A DNA stretch of 64,000 nt from Enoplosus armatus (lineage: Eukaryota > Chordata > Actinopteri > Centrarchiformes > Enoplosidae): assembly GCF_043641665.1 (NCBI RefSeq), contig NC_092182.1, positions 13,826,956 through 13,890,955 of the forward strand, read 5' to 3'. The notes beneath the pieces are model-generated. The model was given only the letters and a program-made list of their open reading frames with translations. It was not told the origin of the DNA and ran no database searches. The position numbers and the translations under genes were made by a program. This document shows positions 59,801 through 64,000 of the stretch, in pieces (the stretch's first letter is position 1; every line of letters starts with the position of its first letter).

Positions 59801-61896
59801 CACCATTAAGAAATGATCAAGGTGCTATGAGTTTATGTGATTATAGTTAACACTTAATGGATCATCAATTCGTGAAAGTTAACTCACAGTTACTTCATTC
59901 ATTAATCTATATGCCACCAAATCAGCTGGAATCCAGTGACATAGAAAAGTGTTTCAGACCTATGCCTCTGCTCTAGAGGTCGTACTGTACATGCAAACCT
60001 CACACGTCATCTTCAAACATGCAGCACGTGTACAGATGTAAAACTACCAGGTCAGGAAAACAACAACGGAATCACTTGATTTTAAGGGTTTTGTGATTCA
60101 AGTGATTAATGAGACTATAATGTCTTCTTGGCAAAGACGCATCTAGTTTTCATCCAAAAGTCGACAAGATTCTCCCCCCTCATCACTTCTTTCTGGCTAA
60201 AATCTGACACGGCCATGTTATCATAGACACTGAAAAGAAAATGTGAGCAGCGGGGGTGTTGCCTGGCAACATCTTTATGATGCAAAGTGACTTCCTCAAT
60301 AGACTAAAATGTGACATCCTGTGTGTTGGTCCTGGGTGGGAAAGTACTGAGAGAGCAGAGACAACAGCTCCATACATTCCTCCACTGATTGAGTTGTTGT
60401 GATGTTCTTATAGAGAAATGTAACAGCCAAACCATATTTAGTCCAGTTGGAGCATGTCTGGAGAAACATTGCCTTCCCACTCTCTGGGTTTCATTCATTC
60501 ACAATCCCCACCCCCTCTTGTCTGAGTCTCTCTGTCAGTGTCTAGTTGGCACGTTGGCTTTCTTCCAGATCATCAGCCTGTCAGCAGCGATTCTTTAGTC
60601 TGACAGAGCAGCAGCACTAAAGAGGCAGTACAACAAACCTACACAGCTCAGGGTTTCCTGTCTGCACTCTGGTTTACACCCACTACAGTTAGTCCTCTAT
60701 GGATTTCCTAGAGACGAAGCTTTTTATTGAGAAAGCATGTCAGCTGCCAGTTATTATCGCAGCCTCAATGGAATAAAACTCCACTGTCTGTCGTCTGCAG
60801 GGGAACAAACCTGCGGCCTGATTTCACTCTGAATATCTTCGGTAACTATGTCTGGTATCGTGCTGCCACACCTGAGGAGGGCGGCAGCAGCAGACACATT
60901 TAACCAAAGGTATGTCAGCTGTTCTATAATAATTAAAAGAAGGAAATAAACAGAATGAAAAGCCCAATCACAATATAGGAAGGGTTCATCCTCGTTTAAA
61001 GGAATAGTTTGACAGTTTGGGAAATATGCTTATTTGCTTTATTACAGAGAGTTAAATGAGAAGATTGATACTACTCTCATGTCTGTACGGAAAATATGAA
61101 GCTACAACCAGCTGTCTGCTAGCTTAGCTTAGCATAATGACAACGAACAGGGGGAACAGCTAGCTTGGCTCTGTTCAAAGGTAACAAAATCCACACATAA
61201 CCCTAAAACCACAATGTGCTGTTTTTACACTCAGTTTAAACAAACGTTGTTATGTTCGGACAGAGCCAAATTAGTTAAGTTAACCAGCTGCTGGCGGTAG
61301 CTTCATATTTACCATAGCCTGCATGTATGAGAGTGGTTTCCATCTTCTCACCTAACTCTCTGCAAGAAAGCAAATAAGTGTATTTATCAAAAATGTCAAA
61401 CTATTCATAACTTATTATATATTTGTTTGTTAATGATTTGACACAGAAACATTTATACTTCTGCATTGATGCTAATTCAAAACTCAAGATTTCATGATTT
61501 ATGTTTAATCATAGACCAGGCTCTGCGTGCATGCATGGTATTTGAAGAGCAGTTCTTCTGTTTTATTTATTCTGGATCGTACCTTGTTGTAGTAGTGGAC
61601 CTCCACTACGTGCCACTGGCCGTCGCTGACTCCCCCGAGGATGAACGGTGAAACTGTAGTTTTGGTCTCACCTGGGAAACACTCAAAGAGGTGAATAACT
61701 GCAACACACTCAGGACAAACATGGTATGAAACTGAAGAAAATCATAATGATAAAGAACAAATAAAACAAAGCTAGCCTACCTGCAGAGAAGGTGAGCTGT
61801 ATCTGCTCATTGATGATCTCCATGGCAATGAAGTCATGTTTCTCATTGAAGCGGCCATTGTACAGTAACAAACCGTTGGGCTCTTTGGTCGCAAAT
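39806..61896 (-). CDS. celsr2: Cadherin EGF LAG seven-pass G-type receptor 2 (3' part, 30 exons; 5' part beyond right edge)
   Basis: Flamingo/Starry-night planar-cell-polarity adhesion GPCR of the plasma membrane. Minus-strand exons, high to low: 61896-61781, 61671-61583, 55970-55813, 55395-55232, 54950-54825, 52822-52656, 51976-51797, 51705-51592, 51228-51072, 50857-50716, 50602-50482, 49620-49437, 49290-49189, 49039-48945, 48534-48325, 48088-47905, 47447-47129, 46557-46390, 46259-46136, 46032-45832, 45717-45543, 44492-44380, 44015-43933, 42508-42382, 42289-42179, 41633-41503, 41406-41321, 41238-41074, 40483-40268 and 40032-39810. All are in phase (4551 nt, about 1517 codons). Paralogue choice rests on [33 protein letters not shown], a GILKKK block and [14 protein letters not shown], which fit CELSR2 better than CELSR1 or CELSR3. 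Cadherin repeats are outside the window. The last residues are unresolved: the frame stays open through the final donor to a TGA at 39808-39806. Confidence 0.95.
39810..41633 (-). CDS. celsr2: celsr2: cytoplasmic tail (5 exons)
   Basis: Exons 41633-41503 ([20 protein letters not shown] ... QQSYVPFVL), 41406-41321, 41238-41074 ([20 protein letters not shown]), 40483-40268 ([20 protein letters not shown]) and 40032-39810 ([20 protein letters not shown] ... [20 protein letters not shown]). The acidic Ser-rich block, the HKGILKKK block and the [14 protein letters not shown] block are conserved in CELSR2 tails. After ...GDSSGSE either a GTGAGT donor at 39809-39804 is used or the frame stops at TGA 39808-39806. 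Confidence 0.93.
42179..46032 (-). CDS. celsr2: celsr2: seven-transmembrane domain (6 exons)
   Basis: 46032-45832: TM1 ([20 protein letters not shown]) and TM2 ([20 protein letters not shown]). 45717-45543: TM3 ([31 protein letters not shown]) and TM4 ([15 protein letters not shown]). 44492-44380: [10 protein letters not shown] loop and TM5 ([15 protein letters not shown]). 44015-43933: [13 protein letters not shown]. 42508-42382: TM6 ([20 protein letters not shown]) and start of TM7 ([14 protein letters not shown]). 42289-42179: [38 protein letters not shown] and CWLS are class-B2 (adhesion) GPCR signatures. Confidence 0.96.
42509..43932 (-). other. celsr2: celsr2 intron within the 7TM region (1.4 kb)
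   Basis: Contains a MITE of the AGGGCTGCAACTA family (42832-43100); the rest is AT-rich intron. Confidence 0.7.
42832..43100. mobile_element. Short inverted-repeat MITE, AGGGCTGCAACTA family (copy 1)
   Basis: Starts CAGGGCTGCAACTATTGATT and ends AATCGATTAATCAACTAATC-ATTTCAGCTCT. The inner parts (TTATTCGATTATCAAAATAG) are also typical. This is a very abundant fish repeat type. Related copies lie at 47480-47630 and 53801-54010. Confidence 0.7.
44493..45542 (-). other. celsr2: celsr2 intron (1.05 kb)
   Basis: AT-rich intron between the TM4 and TM5 exons; no repeat family recognised. Confidence 0.6.
46136..46259 (-). CDS. celsr2: celsr2: GPS autoproteolysis motif exon
   Basis: Reads [20 protein letters not shown] and [21 protein letters not shown]. 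The GPS cysteines and tryptophan (W...GC...CxC) and the cleavage tripeptide H-M-T are present, so autoproteolysis is chemically possible (H-x-T/S). Upstream intron is only 130 nt and holds a 44-nt TG/CA repeat. Confidence 0.95.
46341..46384 (+). repeat. (TG)22 microsatellite next to a celsr2 splice donor
   Basis: Perfect TG tract. On the coding (minus) strand the intron starts GTGAGCACACAC..., so the CA tract begins at intron position 6. Confidence 0.97.
46390..48534 (-). CDS. celsr2: celsr2: GAIN domain (4 exons)
   Basis: Exons 48534-48325 ([20 protein letters not shown] ... [10 protein letters not shown]), 48088-47905 ([20 protein letters not shown] ... [12 protein letters not shown]), 47447-47129 ([20 protein letters not shown] ... 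SYDPDKRSL) and 46557-46390 ([20 protein letters not shown] ... [10 protein letters not shown]). Several N-glycosylation sequons are visible (NAS, NAT, NLT, NHT). The last two exons form the beta-rich GAIN subdomain that leads into the GPS. Confidence 0.95.
46951..47080 (+). mobile_element. tRNA-derived SINE fragment
   Basis: Shows an A-box-like GGTGGCAGAGGGGTTAAG, a B-box-like GGTACGATTTC (47004-47014, consensus GGTTCGANTCC) and then TTGTTGCATGATATACCCCT, CCCCCTCTCTCC, the body of a SINE common in fish. It lies in the 571-nt celsr2 intron between two GAIN exons. It is not a functional tRNA: no acceptor stem. Confidence 0.7.
47480..47630 (-). repeat. AGGGCTGCAACTA-family MITE fragment (copy 2, inverted and truncated)
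   Basis: GATTAGAGCTCGAATGTTCA, GTCGATTGACAGACAAATTA and TCTGCAACTATTTCAATAA are the family read from its other end; the second half is lost. Confidence 0.5.
48577..48810. repeat. Dispersed teleost repeat with TATTGGATGGATTGC core (copy 1)
   Basis: Contains CTCAAGTATTGGATGGATTG, GAGACATTGATGTTCCCCAG and AGGACGAATCCTAATGACTC. The inverse orientation of the same text occurs at about 58430-58560. Located in the 410-nt celsr2 intron before the first GAIN exon. Confidence 0.7.
48945..49290 (-). CDS. celsr2: celsr2: hormone-receptor (HormR) domain (2 exons)
   Basis: Exon 49290-49189 ([34 protein letters not shown]) and exon 49039-48945 ([32 protein letters not shown]). The W and Cys pattern GIWWP...CPKG...[18 protein letters not shown] is the CELSR HormR motif. 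Confidence 0.95.
49056..49075 (+). repeat. (AG)10 microsatellite in celsr2 intron
   Basis: Lies 17 nt upstream (in transcript sense) of the HormR exon 49039-48945, forming its polypyrimidine (CT) tract on the minus strand. Confidence 0.9.
49437..50602 (-). CDS. celsr2: celsr2: EGF/laminin-type EGF region (2 exons)
   Basis: Exon 50602-50482 ([38 protein letters not shown]) and exon 49620-49437 ([50 protein letters not shown]). [17 protein letters not shown] is nearly invariant in CELSR laminin-EGF repeats. The intron between them is 861 nt and AT-rich. Confidence 0.96.
49621..50481 (-). other. celsr2: celsr2 intron, AT-rich
   Basis: Contains AT/A-rich runs (for example AAATAAATAAATAAATAAA near 50000) and no exon. 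Confidence 0.65.
50716..51228 (-). CDS. celsr2: celsr2: two EGF-like domains (2 exons)
   Basis: Exon 51228-51072 ([20 protein letters not shown], then [32 protein letters not shown]) and exon 50857-50716 ([38 protein letters not shown]). The second donor needs the five A residues before GTAAAT to keep phase; the joined codon is AAG. Confidence 0.94.
51592..52822 (-). CDS. celsr2: celsr2: second laminin-G domain (3 exons)
   Basis: Exon 52822-52656 ([20 protein letters not shown] ... [19 protein letters not shown]), exon 51976-51797 ([15 protein letters not shown] ... [17 protein letters not shown] ... LDQGLYL) and exon 51705-51592 ([20 protein letters not shown] ... QHGFRGCIQ). [10 protein letters not shown] and GFRGCIQ are laminin-G hallmarks. 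The donor of the third exon is GTCTGT, weak at +3. Confidence 0.95.
52823..54824 (-). other. celsr2: celsr2 intron (2.0 kb)
   Basis: Carries a MITE copy (53801-54010); the remainder is unique AT-rich sequence. Confidence 0.65.
53801..54010. repeat. AGGGCTGCAACTA-family MITE (copy 3, internally diverged)
   Basis: Starts TAGGGCTGCAACTAACATTT, has GATTTGATTATCAAAATAGT near the other end and closes with GTTCAGCTCT, as in copy 1. Confidence 0.6.
54825..54950 (-). CDS. celsr2: celsr2: EGF-like domain
   Basis: Forty-two codons [20 protein letters not shown] and [20 protein letters not shown], with six cysteines in EGF spacing (CxxNPCxNGGTCV...CxCPxGFxGxxC). Donor GTGAGC, acceptor CTCTCCTAG. Confidence 0.96.
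55232..55970 (-). CDS. celsr2: celsr2: first laminin-G domain, exons c-d
   Basis: Exon 55970-55813 reads [20 protein letters not shown] to [14 protein letters not shown]; exon 55395-55232 reads [40 protein letters not shown] and [20 protein letters not shown] is the typical C-terminal cysteine strand of a laminin-G domain. Confidence 0.96.
56810..56843 (+). repeat. (CA)17 microsatellite
   Basis: Perfect CA tract preceded by an imperfect CACACGCACACACG stretch. Confidence 0.95.
57990..58560. repeat. Dispersed teleost repeat with TATTGGATGGATTGC core (copy 2)
   Basis: Begins with tandem AGCATGCTAACATGCT motifs (58030-58140) and ends with AGGATTCATCCTCTGGGGAC, CATGAATGTATGTGC and GGCAATCCATCAAATATTTG, the reverse of the text at 48577-48810. 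Confidence 0.7.
61002..61406. mobile_element. Fold-back MITE with 13-bp perfect terminal inverted repeats (copy 2)
   Basis: Left end GAATAGTTTGACA (61002-61014) is the exact reverse complement of the right end TGTCAAACTATTC (61394-61406). Inner arms share GCTAGCTTAGCTTAGCATAA and GGCTCTGTTCAAAGGTAACA with copy 1 at 36093-36560. No transposase is present; no clear target-site duplication is seen. Confidence 0.85.
61583..61896 (-). CDS. celsr2: celsr2: first laminin-G domain, exons a-b
   Basis: Exon 61896-61781 reads [20 protein letters not shown] and [19 protein letters not shown]; exon 61671-61583 reads [20 protein letters not shown] and VVEVHYYNK. LLLYNGRxNEKHDF and SDGQWH are laminin-G strand motifs. 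The first exon is entered with two bases of a codon (expected AG, R) supplied by an exon outside the window. Confidence 0.95.
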
Positions 61897-64000
61897 CTGA
61901 AAAAAACACCAGACAACATTATAATTTAATTACATTTGTCAATACCCAATATTATCACTGTTTTGTTCATGTATTTATTTCATCCGTATTCACCTTATGA
62001 ATTAAAGGTTAAGGCAGGTGATATTCTAGATATCTTATTGTCAACAAATCCCACGAAAAAAACACTTTAATTTGCGGTTGTAAATACTAACTTTAGCAAA
62101 GGAAGTAGTCCCCAATAAATTCCCTTTTTACTCCTGTTTGAGTAACATTTACTAAAAACAGTAGGAACAAATGGGATTGGTGCGGAGTGCCACAAACAGG
62201 GTAGCGAAGTCAGAAAGTATTTTTGAGGTGGAACACATTGTTGGTTTTGGTATTTTTATGGGATTTGTTAAGAAAAATATGGTATAACACAAGCCTTTAC
62301 ATGTAAGGATACCAAATGAAATGACTACTGACGTGTTCTGTAAAAGAGCATATGCTGAAGGCCATGTACTTCACATTAACAGAGAAAAGAAGAGAGAAAA
62401 AAAGAGGGCAGTGGTCTGGTTTGGCCTATTTAAAAATATCTATACCATCCCGTCACATTCACCTTGCTTTCCTTTCACACTGGAGAGCTCCTGTCCTACA
62501 CGGTAATATGGTGTGACGTGTAACTGACTATCGTGAAGATGAGCTCAAGACTGAACAACGCTGAGGTTTTACAAAGATCACTGAACAGATAATGAGGTTA
62601 ATCATGAACACAAGGCCAAGTCAGAGGGAAAGAGAGTGAAGGAATACAGAATCTGTGTGCCGTGAATAGATATCACAGAGCCACGCTACAACACAGAGAC
62701 AGAAAACTAGGGCAATGTCAAAGCAGCGGGGCGGGGGAACGCATTTACTGCAAGTAAGGAAGAAGCGCGCAGGAAGACAGTACAGAGTAACGACAGCTTC
62801 GAAATATATTTTCTCATGGAGGAGAACGCAGACAGCTGCCAGTGCTGTAACCACAGCCTCAGTTTCAGATTTCTGTTTGGATCTTGATGGTGAAACCAGA
62901 TCGCCCAGGGCCCCCGTGTTGCGTGATCCTCGCATATTAATGCACATTTCAATATATCTGCGCGCACATGGATCAACCTCTGGGACCAGACGGCCAGCGA
63001 TGCCTCGCACTTGCTCTGGGATCAAAGTCTGTGGTGAGGCACATGGTTTAAAAATACCACCCTTTACCTGTCAGCTGGGGTCTGTGGTCGTAAATCTGGT
63101 CCTGTAGAAATGGGTCGCTGTGATGTGTGAAAGTGTGTTATGATAAAAAAAACAACACTAACTACCGGATTTATTCATTATCCATCACACAGGGGACCCA
63201 ACAATGAGTCCCCTGTGCACATCTGCACACTGAGAGGCATGTGTGACTTACTGGCATCTGTATTTTCTGGTCATTTACTCCACATTAACATGTGCTGCAG
63301 CTTAATTTTCCTCGAAAGGAACAATTCATTATTTCAAAAAGTAGCTCTGAAACACTGAAAACCACGGCGTTAGTGTGACTTCTATCTATACACGCTCTCA
63401 GACAACATGAGCAGCCGCCCACCCCCCTCTTTCAGTCTTCAGGGTTTGAGGGTATACTGTAAATGATGCTGTTTGTGCAGTATTCTTGAGCTGCAGAGGA
63501 GCCAGGGGGCACGGCACCGCTGACCTGCTTACTGAGAACAGCGATAATCACGACCTCGGAGGAAAGAGGATGCCGATGCTCCAGCTGATAATAACAGCGG
63601 ACACAGAGCACAGACAGAGCAGAGAGATGGCTTCAACGTATCAAGTAAAAAAAAACAGAACGCCAACTAGAATTATGATCTAGAGTCTTGTACTCCTCAG
63701 TGGGCTGCTCGTCTTTGACGTGTCAATTTAAAAGGCTCCTCCACGATGCCCCCTTGAGCCCTCTGAACTATGAGAGTAATCAGCCGGAGCTAAAGACTGA
63801 CTCAACTGGCATCACTGCGTGTCACATTAGGCACCCATCAGTAAAAATAACAACCAGTCTGCCTTTATGTAGGGGACCATGTCACGCTATGCTAACATGC
63901 TGCAATGCATTAGACGTGTGCAGTGGGGAGGAAAAAAAAGAAAAAGCCCCTTATTGATTTTATAACCTATGAGTGTGAAGTGAAGATACAATATCTGTGT
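61897..64000 (-). other. celsr2: celsr2 upstream intron (to window edge)
   Basis: I looked on the minus strand for the preceding laminin-G/EGF exon (expected to resemble SFIxFRGLRQRFHFT) and did not find it. A decayed dispersed repeat probably occupies about 62005-62300. A 134-codon minus-strand frame at 62621-63025 has no recognised domain. Confidence 0.55.

Larger units (their letters stand above)
55971..61582 (-). other. celsr2: celsr2 intron (5.6 kb) inside the first laminin-G domain
   Basis: Contains a (CA)17 tract (56810-56843), a dispersed repeat (57990-58560) and a fold-back MITE (61002-61406). A GC-richer stretch at 59120-59740 has a 196-codon plus-strand open frame but no recognised domain. 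No exon seen. Confidence 0.65.

Noticed and set aside
39806..61896. Assignment to CELSR1 or CELSR3
   Set aside because: CELSR1 tails, as I recall them, carry SDLSLDEQSSSYASSHSSD and end near GSDSEKP, and CELSR3 has a much longer tail; this gene has [17 protein letters not shown] and MSIKAGTVD, which fit CELSR2.
62621..63025. 134-codon minus-strand ORF near the right edge, possibly a missing CELSR2 exon
   Set aside because: The translation (…CINMRGSRNTGALGDLVS…) has no EGF or laminin-G cysteine pattern and no match to the expected FRGLRQRFHFT region; phase and splice sites do not fit.
1..64000. A novel multi-gene system (defence, biosynthetic or mobile cassette)
   Set aside because: All supported genes are ordinary spliced vertebrate genes of separate function; no shared domains, operon structure or autonomous element was found.

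Overview
The window is from a vertebrate nuclear genome, almost certainly a ray-finned (teleost) fish. The genes are split into many small exons with GT-AG junctions. Introns carry (CA)n, (AT)n, (CAG)n and (ATC)n microsatellites, and interspersed repeats of types common in teleosts (fold-back MITEs, a tRNA-like SINE, a Penelope-like element). The encoded proteins are orthologues of vertebrate proteins. There are no operons, CRISPR arrays or other prokaryotic features.

Layout, left to right. (1) 1-586, plus strand: the last two coding exons of a gene I could not identify. (2) 3297-10923, minus strand: complete NUAK2, an AMPK-related, LKB1-activated kinase, with six coding exons (625 codons) and a tail bearing three GILK motifs. 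(3) 10924-15342: divergent intergenic region with the putative NUAK2 and DSTYK promoters. (4) 15343-33018, plus strand: complete DSTYK (RIPK5), with fourteen coding exons (927 codons) and a C-terminal kinase domain. (5) 33019-39809: DSTYK 3'UTR, a repeat-rich spacer, and the probable 3'UTR of the next gene. (6) 39806-61896, minus strand: the 3' part of CELSR2 (flamingo-type adhesion GPCR), with thirty exons. They run from the first laminin-G region through EGF, laminin-EGF, HormR, GAIN/GPS and 7TM to the cytoplasmic tail. The cadherin repeats and upstream EGF repeats lie beyond the right edge, and the last few C-terminal residues are unresolved. (7) 61897-64000: CELSR2 intron with no recognisable exon.

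All exon junctions of NUAK2, DSTYK and CELSR2 were phased by hand and give continuous reading frames. NUAK2 and DSTYK are also near each other on human 1q32.1, whereas human CELSR2 is on 1p13, so the DSTYK-CELSR2 adjacency differs from human. The genes do not form a pathway cassette; they are ordinary neighbouring metazoan genes. I found no new multi-gene system. The points most worth a second look are the unresolved CELSR2 C-terminus, a possible small exon between DSTYK and CELSR2, a frameshifted Penelope-like GIY-YIG remnant in a DSTYK intron, a CA repeat abutting a CELSR2 5' splice site, and an upstream ORF overlapping the NUAK2 start.
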